DNA of 64,000 bases from NCBI RefSeq assembly GCF_003364195.1, contig NZ_NXLQ01000005.1, positions 29,434 through 93,433 of the forward strand. Direction: 5' to 3'. Positions within the stretch are counted from its first letter, which is position 1. Each line of letters opens with the position of its first letter. This stretch comes from Helicobacter didelphidarum. Its GTDB lineage: Bacteria > Campylobacterota > Campylobacteria > Campylobacterales > Helicobacteraceae. The translations under genes and the position numbers were made by a program. Positions 27,871 to 37,235 of this stretch are shown in pieces. The notes beneath the pieces were generated by a model. It saw only the letters and a list, made by a program, of their open reading frames with translations. It searched no databases and was not told where the DNA came from.

Positions 27871-29217
27871 ATGAAATATAAGGCAAACAACTTTTTTATA
27901 AAATTTATTTTCTTATGCTATGCTGTGTTTTTGAGTTATTTCCTTAGTTCTTGTTCCTCGACATTTGGTTCTATTGGAGGAAAAGATGAAATCGATACAA
28001 ATTTACCTGTTGTAAAAACTTTCCGTGCACTCCCAGATGTAACTTCCATAGGTTTCGAATGGAAAACTCCAGATAATCCACACTTGATCGATGGTTATAT
28101 TATTTATCGTAAAAATAAATCGGGAAATTTTATAAGAGTTGCTTTTATTAAAAATGCATTTTCTACACATTATTATGATGGCAAGTTACAACCACAAACT
28201 GAATATGAATATGCTATTGCGAGTGTCGGTAAAGATTCTAAAGTTTCTGCAAAAAGTAGCATTTTAAATGTAAAAACTTCCTTTATTGATCCCGTGAGCT
28301 TTGCTTATGCCTCACAGAATCTCGCCTCACAAATTAAGATTTTTTGGAGTCCTAGTCCAAATCCCGTTGTAAAAAATTACATTATAGAAAAAAAAATTAA
28401 AGATAAATTTGTTGCTATTGGAACAACATCAAATCGTATGCTTGTAGAATTTTTTGACAACAATCTTGAAAGCGATGCAACGCATACTTATCGGATTGTT
28501 TCTCAAAGTTATGACGGAGCAAAGTCTGTCCCTAGTCAAGAAGTAATTGGAAAAACTCGTGCTGCCCCAAAAACAATAGAAGGTGTTATAACAACCAAAG
28601 ACAAACCAAAAGAGATTTGGCTTGAGTGGAAGGCAAGTGATGATAAAGAAGTGATTGGTTATAATATTTGGTATGCAGATTCTGAAAATGGGACATATAA
28701 TAAATTAGCTTTTATTCAGGGAGTTTCTTATATTGATAAAATTGATACAAACGGTGCGATTCGTTATTACAGGGTAACTGCTGTTGATAGATATAAGTTG
28801 GAATCTAAACCGCAAGAGCAAGGGGTAAAAGGTAAAACATTGCCACCACCACAAACACCTAAAATTGTTAGAAGTCTTATTGAAAATAACATTTTTACAC
28901 TCTCATGGGAAAAAGTCAGCGATAAACGAGTAGAAAACTATATTATTTATCGTGAAGGTGCAGGATATGGAGAAGCAAACCGCTTTAAAGATATTACAGA
29001 CACAAAATTCATAGATAGCAATATGAAAGCTGGTGTTACTTATACTTATTATGTAGTGAGTGTTGATAAATTTGGCATAGAATCTCTCCCAAGCAAAAAA
29101 ATAACACTTATGCTTGATTTGCCTGATACACCACAAGATATAAATAACTTAGATTCTGTAAAGGCTCATAATGAAAAGAAAGGTGATTCTAAAAATGAAC
29201 CCAAAAAATCAAAATAA
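27871..29217 (+). CDS. fibronectin type III repeat lipoprotein
   Basis: A lipoprotein of 448 residues. The signal peptide ends in the lipobox LSSC (Cys about residue 28). Four fibronectin III-like units follow (about 45-135, 140-230, 235-325 and 330-420). Each has a Trp in strand B (FEWKTPDN, IFWSPSPN, LEWKASDD, LSWEKVSD) and a YxYxIxSV-type strand F (YEYAIASVG, HTYRIVSQS, RYYRVTAVD, YTYYVVSVD). The last 30 residues are a Lys/Asn/Asp tail. It corresponds by position to HP0746 of H. pylori, upstream of trmB-ftsEX-envC. A role in the cell envelope is likely, perhaps linked to the FtsEX system encoded downstream, but that link is only genomic. Confidence 0.88.
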   Translation: MKYKANNFFIKFIFLCYAVFLSYFLSSCSSTFGSIGGKDEIDTNLPVVKTFRALPDVTSIGFEWKTPDNPHLIDGYIIYRKNKSGNFIRVAFIKNAFSTHYYDGKLQPQTEYEYAIASVGKDSKVSAKSSILNVKTSFIDPVSFAYASQNLASQIKIFWSPSPNPVVKNYIIEKKIKDKFVAIGTTSNRMLVEFFDNNLESDATHTYRIVSQSYDGAKSVPSQEVIGKTRAAPKTIEGVITTKDKPKEIWLEWKASDDKEVIGYNIWYADSENGTYNKLAFIQGVSYIDKIDTNGAIRYYRVTAVDRYKLESKPQEQGVKGKTLPPPQTPKIVRSLIENNIFTLSWEKVSDKRVENYIIYREGAGYGEANRFKDITDTKFIDSNMKAGVTYTYYVVSVDKFGIESLPSKKITLMLDLPDTPQDINNLDSVKAHNEKKGDSKNEPKKSK

Positions 29218-29245
29218 TAACAAATCTTAACTTAAAGAAGAGAAA

Positions 29246-30475
29246 ATGCCACATTTTATTAGTAAAACACCTTTCTGTCAAACAAACTGCCGACACAATG
29301 ATTTGTATATTATGGAATACTTAGTGAATGCTCAATTTAAAAACCTCCGTATTCTTCCTGTAATGTATGATAATCAGATAATTTTTATTCGTTGTATTGA
29401 GAGAAAAGATGGTTTTTTATATAAAGTTGATAAGCTCACAAAACCAAACAATTTATTAAAAATTAAGGAAATTTTGCAATTCTTATCAAAAGATTTGGAA
29501 GTGCTTACACACAATCTTCATCAAACCAATACAAAACACACAAAAGGCACGCAGACAGGTTTCTTAATTAATCAAGTTAATCTTACTGATATTAAACCAG
29601 ATTTGATTGAAATAGGTTTTGGTAGTGGTAGGCATATTTTAGATCTTGCTAGGAATAATCCAAATAAAATTATTTTAGGAATTGAGATTCATGCACCATC
29701 AATTCGACAAGTATTAAATTCGATTGAAATTTATAATTTAAAGAATCTTTATATTTGTAATTTTGATGCAAGACTTGTTATCCAAGTATTTGAATCTCGA
29801 AGTGTTGAGATAATCTATCTACATTTTCCTATACCATGGAATAATGCAAAACATAGGCGAGTAGTCAATCGCGACTTTTTAGAAAATAGCTTTAGAATCT
29901 TAAAAAGTAATGGATATATTAATTTGCGTAGTGATGATCTTGAATATGTGCGAGATTGCATTGATGAGGTATTAACAGCAAATATTGCACATTTTGAAGT
30001 GAAAAAAAATGGGATTCCAAAAATCATAAGTAAATATGAGCAACGATGGAAAAATATGCACAAAGATATTTATGAGTTGCATTTATTCCAACAGAATCTG
30101 CAAGAGATTCATACAAATGAGCAACTTTCACATTTTGATTTTCCAATGAAACTTGATGATTTGGGTATCTTTTGTAACCAAAAATGGATTGATAAAACAA
30201 ATTCAGTGTTCATTAGTATCGGAGACCTTTATTATTCAGATTCACATGCACAACATAAAATCAGTGTTGCACAAATTACTTTTGGAAGTTTTTATGTGCC
30301 ATTCAATACTTTTTTAGTATTAGAGGAGAACAAGTCATTGCATTATTTAAAATATCCATTAAACATTAATTCTCATCGTTTAGCACATAAATTCTTATGT
30401 GGTATTCTTACAGAGACAAAACTACATTGTAAAAAATTCCAACAAGAGAAACAGAAAAAAGAAAAAGTGAAATAA
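29246..30475 (+). CDS. trmB: tRNA (guanine-N7-)-methyltransferase
   Basis: Methylates G46 in the tRNA variable loop. The Rossmann fold has the SAM motif LIEIGFGSGRHILDLA (about residue 113), LGIEIHAPSIRQVLN, the IIYLHFPIPWNNAKHRRRVV-type catalytic segment (HFPIPW... where E. coli has FPDPW) and GYINLRSDDLEYV. The protein is 409 residues, much longer than the 239 of E. coli. It carries an N-terminal domain of about 105 residues and a C-terminal region of about 120. I recall similarly long TrmB proteins in other Campylobacterota. It is co-transcribed with ftsE (9-base gap). Confidence 0.9.
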   Translation: MPHFISKTPFCQTNCRHNDLYIMEYLVNAQFKNLRILPVMYDNQIIFIRCIERKDGFLYKVDKLTKPNNLLKIKEILQFLSKDLEVLTHNLHQTNTKHTKGTQTGFLINQVNLTDIKPDLIEIGFGSGRHILDLARNNPNKIILGIEIHAPSIRQVLNSIEIYNLKNLYICNFDARLVIQVFESRSVEIIYLHFPIPWNNAKHRRVVNRDFLENSFRILKSNGYINLRSDDLEYVRDCIDEVLTANIAHFEVKKNGIPKIISKYEQRWKNMHKDIYELHLFQQNLQEIHTNEQLSHFDFPMKLDDLGIFCNQKWIDKTNSVFISIGDLYYSDSHAQHKISVAQITFGSFYVPFNTFLVLEENKSLHYLKYPLNINSHRLAHKFLCGILTETKLHCKKFQQEKQKKEKVK

Positions 30476-30484
30476 AGGTAAAAT

Positions 30485-31156
30485 ATGGAAGCAATCATTC
30501 AAGCAAAGCAGCTTTGTTTAGGTTACAAACGCACGGGCATAGTTATCAAGAATGCAAACTTTTCAATTTATCCTAAAGATTTTGTTTTTATTTCAGGAGC
30601 AAGCGGGAGTGGCAAAAGTACACTATTGCGTTCAATATATGGGAATCTTCCCGTACAAGCTGGTGATTTGCGCGTTATGCATTATAATATGAAACGTATT
30701 AGCACCCATAGATTGGCTATGCTTCGTAGAAAGCTTGGAATTGTTTTTCAAGATTATAAATTAATTGAAGACTGGAATGTTGAAAAAAATATTGCTTTGC
30801 CTATGATTATTAATAAATTTCCAAAAGTTGAGATTAAAACACAAGCAGAAAAACTCCTATCGCATATAAATCTCCTACATAAAGCAAATAAATATCCTCT
30901 TGAATTAAGTGGAGGGGAACAGCAAAGAGTTGCACTTGCAAGAGCCATAGCCCATCGTCCGAGATTAATTCTCTGTGATGAACCAACAGGAAATCTTGAT
31001 GATTATTCAAGTGATATGATTTGGGGACTTTTAAAATCTTCTAACGAACAACTTAATATTACAATTGTAATTGTAACACACAGAATCCCAAAACATTTAA
31101 ATTTACGATACAGAAGAATAGAAATCAAGGAAGGATTAGTAAATGAATACGCTTAA
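30485..31156 (+). CDS. ftsE: cell division ABC ATPase FtsE
   Basis: The ATPase that pairs with FtsX to control septal peptidoglycan hydrolysis. Walker [10 protein letters not shown] (about 37), Q-loop IVFQDYKLI, signature [17 protein letters not shown] (about 139), Walker [13 protein letters not shown] and His-switch IVTHR are all intact. The length (223) matches FtsE. It overlaps ftsX by 14 bases. Confidence 0.95.
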   Translation: MEAIIQAKQLCLGYKRTGIVIKNANFSIYPKDFVFISGASGSGKSTLLRSIYGNLPVQAGDLRVMHYNMKRISTHRLAMLRRKLGIVFQDYKLIEDWNVEKNIALPMIINKFPKVEIKTQAEKLLSHINLLHKANKYPLELSGGEQQRVALARAIAHRPRLILCDEPTGNLDDYSSDMIWGLLKSSNEQLNITIVIVTHRIPKHLNLRYRRIEIKEGLVNEYA

Positions 31157-31952
31157 ACAACATCTCTCATTGCTTATTCCACTTGTTGCAATGGTATTTA
31201 GTCTGCAATGCTTATTGATTCTAGAACGCACAGTTGCAAAGCAAGAGCAATTTATTACACAAAAATATGCCATTGGAATCACGGCAAGAAAACCCATAAC
31301 TTTTGAATCCATACAATCAAAGATCGTTGAAGCAAAAGAGCTTACCCAGCTTAATCCAAAAGATTCTATAATCAAACTAACAAAAGATATAAAAGAAAAC
31401 ACAATCACTTCCCTTACACGCGAACTACCATATTTTTATAGTTTGCGTCTTGAATATTTCCCTAGCACAGAACGCTTAAGTGCCATTGAAGCGATATTAA
31501 AAAAGAATCCAAATATTACCGCCGTTGATACTTTTTCTAAAAGACATTTAGAAAATTACACACTTTTGAGTTTTATTAAAATAAGTGTGATTACTTTCTC
31601 TATAATCCTAGCCGTTATTAGTTTTATGCTTATGCTAAAACAAATTGAAATTTGGCGTTATGCAAGTAAAGATAAAATGGAGATTATGGATATTTTGGGT
31701 GCCAATATTTGGATACGCAATCGTAGTTTGTTTAAACTTGCTCTCATTGACTCATTTTTTGCAAGTTTTAGTATCGCATTGCTTGTGTTTTATATTGCAA
31801 GTTTACAAATCACGCTTGATATTTTACAAACCTTAGGTATTGGGCTAAGTATTTTTCAAATCCCATTAGATTTTGCAATACTCTTTTTAGTCGCATTTGG
31901 AACATCTTGTCTCTGTGTCATTTTTGTGATAATTTCAAAGGTAAAAAGATGA
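31143..31952 (+). CDS. ftsX: cell division protein FtsX
   Basis: A membrane partner of FtsE with the standard layout: short cytoplasmic start, first helix (about 9-26), periplasmic loop (about 27-140; contains SIIKLTKDIKENTITSLTRE and a YSLRLEYFP strand) and three further helices (about 140-165, 193-220, 238-262). No enzyme motif is expected. In other bacteria the periplasmic loop recruits a hydrolase activator such as EnvC, and an EnvC-like gene follows directly, sharing the ATGA stop/start. The periplasmic loop is rather short. Confidence 0.93.
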   Translation: MNTLKQHLSLLIPLVAMVFSLQCLLILERTVAKQEQFITQKYAIGITARKPITFESIQSKIVEAKELTQLNPKDSIIKLTKDIKENTITSLTRELPYFYSLRLEYFPSTERLSAIEAILKKNPNITAVDTFSKRHLENYTLLSFIKISVITFSIILAVISFMLMLKQIEIWRYASKDKMEIMDILGANIWIRNRSLFKLALIDSFFASFSIALLVFYIASLQITLDILQTLGIGLSIFQIPLDFAILFLVAFGTSCLCVIFVIISKVKR

Positions 31953-33430
31953 GGCAATACAATCTTATAAAAAGTAAAATGGGAAAAACCATTTATTTTC
32001 TCATTTTACTTTTTACCACATTTTGTTTTGGTGTAAATGATTTAAATGAAATTAATAAAAATATTCAGCGAGAAGAAAGAAAGCAAAAAGATATTAACCA
32101 ACAACGAGCCAATCTTAATTTAAAACTAAGCACATTGGGGCAAAATATCAGCAATAATGTAGCACAAATTAAAAAATTAGATTCAGAAATTCAGAATCTA
32201 GCAAAAAATATAGAGGATAATAAAGATCAAAATAGAACTCAAGAAGCAAGATTGCAATCTTTAGAAAATCAATTACTTTCATTAAATGAGCAAATGAGCA
32301 AATCCCAAACAGAACTTTCAAATCTTATTTTGCGATTCATGACTTTTTCGCGTGTGTTAGACGATGAAGAAGTGATGACTATGGACGATGTTGTTACAAG
32401 AGAAGCATTCAGCATTTTAAAGAAGCAAACCACTACAAATATAACAAATATTGAACGACAACAAAATCTTATTACAAATCAGATTAACGAAATCAATAAA
32501 AATATAAAACAAGTAACACAAATTATCACGACTCAAGAAACAAGGCAGCAGGATTTGCAAGCAATGATTGCAAAACAAAAGATTTTGGTTGAAAATATGA
32601 AAGGCGAAATGCAGGTTTATAATCAACGAATAAAAGAAATTGACATGCAAAAAAAAGAGCTTGATAAGCTCCTTAGCAAACTTAATATCCTTAAAAAAAA
32701 CACCCAAGAAGAAGCAAAGAAAAAAGAACAAGAGCGGTTAGCCAGACTTGAAAAAGAGCGGTTAGCCAGACTTGAAAAAGAGCGACAACAAAAAATTGAA
32801 GAAGAAAAAAGAAAAGCACAAAAGGCAAAAGAAGAAGCACAAAAAAAGGCAAAAGAAGAAGCAGAGAAAATAGCAAAAACTGATACCCAAAAAGCACAAA
32901 AATTTTTAGGTGAGCAAAACAAAGCAATACAAAGAGAATATGATGCAAAAATCAGCTCACAAGAAGCAAGTTCCGCTATCAATAGCTTTGAGGACTTGCG
33001 TCGTGTGGATAGTGTATATCAAAAGCCAAATACTGCAAAATATACTGGCAAAAAGCTTATTTCCCCACTTAACTTATATTCATTGGAGCAGTCTTTTGGG
33101 GATTATCTTGACCCTGTTTATAAAATAAAGATTTTTAATAATGGTGTAGTTTTAAAACCAAAAAGTGATGACGCACAAGTATATAATATTATGGATGGAA
33201 AGGTAATTTATGCTCAAGAAATGTCGGGATTAAAAAAGGTTGTTGTAGTTGAACATGCAAACGACATGCATACAATTTATTCAATGCTTGATAAGATTGC
33301 ACCAACCCTTAAGCCCGGTTTTATTGTTAAGCAAGGATATGTCATCGGACGTGTGAATGATAGATTGAATCTTGAAATTATACAAGGCGATAAACATATT
33401 AATCCTATGGAAGCCATTATAAAAAAATAA
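31949..33430 (+). CDS. envC: EnvC-like murein hydrolase activator (degenerate LytM/M23)
   Basis: The start is taken at 31949, overlapping the ftsX stop in ATGA; an ATG at 31907 lies inside ftsX without a ribosome site. A signal peptide (about 11-33, GKTIYFLILLFTTFCFG) is followed by a long coiled coil (about 40-330) and a C-terminal LytM domain (about 375-493; SPLNLYSLEQSFGDY, VVVVEHANDMHTIYSML, LKPGFIVKQGYVIG). The zinc ligands of active M23 peptidases seem lost: FNNGVVL stands at the HxxxD site and RLNLEII at the HxH site. E. coli EnvC is likewise inactive and activates amidases when FtsEX hydrolyses ATP. A 24-base tandem duplication encodes repeated LARLEKER within the coiled coil. Confidence 0.9.
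   Translation: MRQYNLIKSKMGKTIYFLILLFTTFCFGVNDLNEINKNIQREERKQKDINQQRANLNLKLSTLGQNISNNVAQIKKLDSEIQNLAKNIEDNKDQNRTQEARLQSLENQLLSLNEQMSKSQTELSNLILRFMTFSRVLDDEEVMTMDDVVTREAFSILKKQTTTNITNIERQQNLITNQINEINKNIKQVTQIITTQETRQQDLQAMIAKQKILVENMKGEMQVYNQRIKEIDMQKKELDKLLSKLNILKKNTQEEAKKKEQERLARLEKERLARLEKERQQKIEEEKRKAQKAKEEAQKKAKEEAEKIAKTDTQKAQKFLGEQNKAIQREYDAKISSQEASSAINSFEDLRRVDSVYQKPNTAKYTGKKLISPLNLYSLEQSFGDYLDPVYKIKIFNNGVVLKPKSDDAQVYNIMDGKVIYAQEMSGLKKVVVVEHANDMHTIYSMLDKIAPTLKPGFIVKQGYVIGRVNDRLNLEIIQGDKHINPMEAIIKK
32732..32779 (+). repeat. two perfect 24-base tandem repeats in envC
   Basis: The unit GAGCGGTTAGCCAGACTTGA plus AAAA occurs twice in direct succession and begins a third time (GAGCG). It encodes octapeptide copies (ERLARLEK) in the coiled coil, in frame, so copy-number change would lengthen the helix without breaking the gene. 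Confidence 0.9.
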
Positions 33431-34036
33431 CTTTAGTTATTCTACTTTAGACACAACATTCTAAAACATGCAGAAACTTATTCTCTGTAAATTATTTCTA
33501 ACTTACATTAACTTTAGGATTTCTGATTCTCATAATTCTTTTTATACATTAACATAGTTTTATTGTAATAAAATTACTAGATTAATACTCAAACTAAAAA
33601 TCTTTAAACTTATGAAAGCAATATTTTCCACTAAATTTCATACCCCTTCATAATAATTTTTTCGAGAAATGAAATATAAATCAAGACAATATATCAAATA
33701 AATATCATGTTATTTTTTCATTGATTTGCTAAAATTATGGATATAAATTGTTTAAAAAACATTTCAGAATTTTATACATCAAATGTATTCCAAGTAGAAA
33801 CAAAATGAGAGATTCTCATATAGATACTCTATATTAGAATACACAAAAAACAGATTCTATCCATTGAAATTGAGGGATAGATGACACAAAATAGGCTTTA
33901 ATTAGAAAGTTAAGTATTTATTTGTTGTATAACAAAGTAAGATTATCAAATATCCAAAATTTTATAATTTTTCATTCTTGTATTAATATTGATTAACATA
34001 ATCTCTTGAGAATTTATCAATATTTCTCACATGCTT
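33431..34036. other. 606-base region without a recognisable gene
   Basis: It lies between the envC stop and the plsC stop (convergent). Stop codons are frequent in all frames and no ORF with a ribosome site was found. It contains several AGATTCT/GATTCT copies, which here are otherwise mostly within genes, so it may be eroded coding sequence. No RNA gene recognised. Confidence 0.5.
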
Positions 34037-34738
34037 TTATGGTGCGTCTTCTGGATTAAGTTCATCATAGTGTTTGCAATACACAGCAAACATATCTTCT
34101 CGTAATTTCTCATACCAATCACTTCCAATCTCTGGCGTAAAAGATTCCATACAAACAACGCGTGCAACACTTTTTTGCACTTGAATTGGATTGCTATCAT
34201 AAATTCTGCGTGTATTAACAAATACAATAGGCTGAACACGCAATTTTAACTTTTCAGCCAAAATCTTTGCTCCCGGTTTAAATGGGAGAAAACTCCTATT
34301 CCCAGGTCCTCTTGTGCCTTCAGGAAAAATAACTATGGGGCGATTTTGTTCTAATTTTTCCTTTGCAATTTTGAGCAACTGGATAATACCCTTTTTATCC
34401 TCCCTATCAATCAGAATCATTTCAGGAAATTTCAATGCGTAACCATAGAAAGGTAAATCTCCCAATTCTTTTTTTGCTACCCAACAAATATTAGCAGGAT
34501 GTCTGCCCTCTAGACAAATAATATCTGATGCACTCTGATGATTAACAACAATTAGCGTAGCTTCTAAGTCATATTCTCCAAATTTTTCTAGCTTCAATCC
34601 ATTCGCAGGAAAAAATGCAGAACAAATCCGCCTTGCACTTCTCCCGTTGTTTGGTCGATAAAAAAACATTATTATGACAATAACTGCAAGCCCCAATGCG
34701 ATTGTGAGTGTTGCATAATATCCTCGTAATTTCTTCAT
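34037..34738 (-). CDS. plsC: 1-acyl-sn-glycerol-3-phosphate acyltransferase
   Basis: Adds the second acyl chain in phosphatidic acid synthesis at the inner membrane. An N-terminal helix (about 8-28) anchors it. VVNHQSASDI is the NHxxxxD catalytic motif (about residue 67), and IFPEGTRGPGNRSFLPFKPGA is the FPEGTR acceptor motif (about 138). The length of 233 is normal. It is followed closely (62 bases upstream) by the BatD-like gene on the same strand. I recall the plsC homologue of H. pylori as HP1348, next to a gene of unknown function. Confidence 0.93.
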   Translation of the reverse strand: MKKLRGYYATLTIALGLAVIVIIMFFYRPNNGRSARRICSAFFPANGLKLEKFGEYDLEATLIVVNHQSASDIICLEGRHPANICWVAKKELGDLPFYGYALKFPEMILIDREDKKGIIQLLKIAKEKLEQNRPIVIFPEGTRGPGNRSFLPFKPGAKILAEKLKLRVQPIVFVNTRRIYDSNPIQVQKSVARVVCMESFTPEIGSDWYEKLREDMFAVYCKHYDELNPEDAP

Positions 34739-34800
34739 ATTTACCTCCTAATGGTTTGCCGATTTTTCGTTGTTATTAAAGAAACACAAAACCAAGCATA

Positions 34801-36153
34801 TTATTTCTTATTAGTATCTTGACGACTAATCCAACCTACCTTAGAATCTATATTTACTTTATAATAATCATTTTTCTTATCAATAGCTTCAAGTTTTGTC
34901 GCATTTGGCAAAAGGAGTAATTCTGTCGAATTATGTGTTGGAAGTATCAAAACTCTAGTATTTGGTAAGGTTTTAATACTATAAGTATTTGAAAATATCT
35001 TATAGATAAGAAACCCAGCTAAACAACATGAAATAATAGCATAAAAATACGAACGCTTAATAATTGTCATAAGCAAAAAGAACGCCAACACAACGAGAAT
35101 AGCAATATTTGCAATACGAAGAAATGAACTTTTTGGATTAAGATCTTCTTTTACCTCATCATCGAAAGAAGTTGCATTGACAAGATTTGTGGTTATGGGG
35201 ATAAAATCTCTCTTATTAATATCAAAATAACTAAATTCTATTGTAGTAAGAGATTTTGGAATTCGAGCAAGAACATTTACCCTTGCAATATCACTCCCAA
35301 ATTTTGCTCCTTGCCCAAATTCTTGATCTTTTATGTTTGGTAAGCGAAAGTCTTCAAGATTACTATTCATTGCTTCAACTTCTATAAGAATCATGTTTGT
35401 ATTTTCATCATAATTTTCGAGTGTTGTATCAACAATTTTTAGATTGTTTGCCACAACACCACAATATTGAGGGTTAGCAACCAGACTTTGAGCATTTAAT
35501 GCAATACTATCGGTTTGCATAGAATCTTGCATAACATTATTTTGCACATGCACAACAAGGGAAGGGATTAAAACATTTGTATCAAGAATCTTGAAAGTAA
35601 AACTACTTTGATAATACTCCCCTGTTTTTTGCCACTCTCCTTCATGGATAAGTGCAACACTTTGTGGCTTTTTATCTTTTGGATTTTGTTCAAGCGATGG
35701 ATTAAATTCTGTATAAACAATGCGTGCGTCATTTAGAAGCATAAGGCGATATTGTATTGTGATATATTGTCCCACATAGAGCGTTTGATTATTAAGTTCA
35801 TCAATATTACTAAGGATTTCTAAATGGAGAATTTTAGATTCTATTTCGTCTGTATCTTGTATCTTATTACTAATGTTTTGCTCTTGAGCCTCCCCTTCAT
35901 CATCATTGGAAAAAAATGTGGCATTAGTAATAGAATCTATTGTATCATCTTGAGCATATAAAGTTTCCATAAAAGATACAAATAAGAGAAAGAACAATAT
36001 ACTAAAGATTTTATATGGGGGACACATGAATTGTGCTAAAAAAAGATTCTGAAAAAAACATGGTTTTTTTATTCTTTTTCTATTTTGTCGTATATATGTG
36101 TTTTTTTTGGCAAGATAAAGTAGTATAGGTGGCTTTTGCCCTTGCATTATCAT
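34801..36153 (-). CDS. BatD-like membrane protein with C-terminal SH3 domain
   Basis: The 450 residues contain a signal-like hydrophobic segment placed unusually far in (about 49-68, KIFSILFFLLFVSFMETLYA). A periplasmic beta-rich domain (about 100-345) follows, with the BatD-like pattern LYVGQYITIQYRLMLLNDARI. Two membrane helices lie at about 349-386, and a cytoplasmic or periplasmic SH3-like domain is at the end (about 400-447, PNATKLEAIDKKNDYYKVN...GWIS). AAGGA lies about 10 bases before the ATG at 36153. A later Met at 36027 would put the signal peptide at the N-terminus but has no ribosome site. BatD proteins are linked to aerotolerance operons, but no partner gene is here. Function unknown. 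Confidence 0.6.
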   Translation of the reverse strand: MIMQGQKPPILLYLAKKNTYIRQNRKRIKKPCFFQNLFLAQFMCPPYKIFSILFFLLFVSFMETLYAQDDTIDSITNATFFSNDDEGEAQEQNISNKIQDTDEIESKILHLEILSNIDELNNQTLYVGQYITIQYRLMLLNDARIVYTEFNPSLEQNPKDKKPQSVALIHEGEWQKTGEYYQSSFTFKILDTNVLIPSLVVHVQNNVMQDSMQTDSIALNAQSLVANPQYCGVVANNLKIVDTTLENYDENTNMILIEVEAMNSNLEDFRLPNIKDQEFGQGAKFGSDIARVNVLARIPKSLTTIEFSYFDINKRDFIPITTNLVNATSFDDEVKEDLNPKSSFLRIANIAILVVLAFFLLMTIIKRSYFYAIISCCLAGFLIYKIFSNTYSIKTLPNTRVLILPTHNSTELLLLPNATKLEAIDKKNDYYKVNIDSKVGWISRQDTNKK

Positions 36154-36274
36154 CGTGTTATTATCCTTAGCAAACTCGGAGTGTTTGGAAATATTATCAA
36201 ATAGAATGAATTATACCATATTGTTATTGTGATATGATAAGATTCTTATTAACTTTAGAAAAGAGGTTGATACT

Positions 36275-36997
36275 ATGAAAAAGAAATTGTATAGAGTATT
36301 GCTAGGAGCTACTGCGGTCTTTTTTTTCATTGGTTGTTCATCATTACTTGTAAAACCCGAAAATATCGTAGGATATAATAATGGTATTGCAATTATTCAA
36401 GAAGAAAAACCAACAAGTAAAATACAATTTGAAGTTGCTCAAGAAGAGATAGGGGGATTAAATGAATCCCCGCTTTTAATTTATATTATTGTTGAGAATC
36501 TTACGGATACAAAGATTTCATTTGATACAACAAATATTGAAGCAGATTTAAATGGTAAAACCTTATATCCCTTATCATTTCAAGAATTACGACAATCAGG
36601 TTTTAATTTTATTCAACCATTATCAGATTATGGCATTGAGATAGAATCTGTGAAAGCAAATGTGCATGATCCATATTTTAGTATTTCTGCATATCGTCCT
36701 TTTTATTATCCACTTTTTTTTGATAGAGGATTCATGTTTGGATATGGATTCTATGATTATTCATTTTCGCGTGCAAATATGTTAGCACAACAACAAACAG
36801 AAGATAAAGCGAGGAAAACGCTCGTAGGACATTATTTACGTAAAAATACTCTCAAAAAGAATAGTGCAAAAAGTGGGTTTATTGTCTTCCCATATTCACA
36901 ACTAAGTACCGGTGAATTTATTTTAAAAGTGCAAGTAAAAGACGAAAAACACGAATTAAAGCTTCAACTTGTTGATACAAAAGCAAAGAAAAAATAA
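36275..36997 (+). CDS. conserved Helicobacter lipoprotein, function unknown
   Basis: The signal peptide ends in a lipobox, FIGC, with Cys at residue 21. The mature part is mostly beta-rich (FEVAQEEIGGLNESPLLIYIIVENLTDTKISFDTTNIEA resembles an immunoglobulin-like strand pair; residues about 55-95). It contains an aromatic-rich segment (YRPFYYPLFFDRGFMFGYGFYDYSFS, described here as residues about 135-165 with 10 or more Tyr/Phe), and ends in SGFIVFPYSQLSTGEF and a Lys-rich tail. I do not recognise a family beyond similar Helicobacter lipoproteins. It has a likely promoter (TATGAT at 36233-36238) and a GAGG ribosome site. Confidence 0.65.
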   Translation: MKKKLYRVLLGATAVFFFIGCSSLLVKPENIVGYNNGIAIIQEEKPTSKIQFEVAQEEIGGLNESPLLIYIIVENLTDTKISFDTTNIEADLNGKTLYPLSFQELRQSGFNFIQPLSDYGIEIESVKANVHDPYFSISAYRPFYYPLFFDRGFMFGYGFYDYSFSRANMLAQQQTEDKARKTLVGHYLRKNTLKKNSAKSGFIVFPYSQLSTGEFILKVQVKDEKHELKLQLVDTKAKKK

Positions 36998-37000
36998 ATC

Positions 37001-37030
37001 ATCACTTGCATAATAATACAATGAAGTGAT
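37001..37030 (+). terminator. hairpin after the lipoprotein gene
   Basis: ATCACTT (37001-37007) pairs perfectly with AAGTGAT (37024-37030) just after the stop codon at 36997. There is only a short T stretch after it, so termination is weakly supported. Confidence 0.4.
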
Positions 37031-37161
37031 TGTTTGCGATTTACTTACTTTCGCATAACAACCTAACAGAATATTTTTGGAAAATAGATTCCCACATTTA
37101 AGAATTTAATCCATACAAGGCTAAAAATTTATAAAATTTTTACTAAAAATACCTTCATTTG

Positions 37162-37175
37162 TTTTTTTTTTTTTT
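37162..37175 (+). repeat. T14 homopolymer tract abutting a -10 element
   Basis: Fourteen consecutive T residues, the longest homopolymer I found in the window, ending one base before GATAAT (37176-37181), a possible -10 box. It is 61 bases before the start of the dynamin-like gene. Tracts in this position change promoter spacing by slippage in H. pylori (for example at sabA). Confidence 0.7.
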
Positions 37176-37181
37176 GATAAT
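37176..37181 (+). promoter_or_regulatory. possible -10 element for the dynamin-like operon
   Basis: TTTGATAAT, immediately after the T14 tract; the predicted transcript would start near 37190 and have a leader of about 45 bases. Confidence 0.4.
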
Positions 37182-37235
37182 ATTGTTTTGCAGTTCTAAA
37201 AAACAACGAACAATATATGGTTTAGGGGAAATTCA

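Noticed and set aside
31907..31948. ATG-start N-terminal extension of envC
   Set aside because: It lies inside ftsX with no ribosome site; the ATGA overlap at 31949 is a better start and gives a proper signal peptide.
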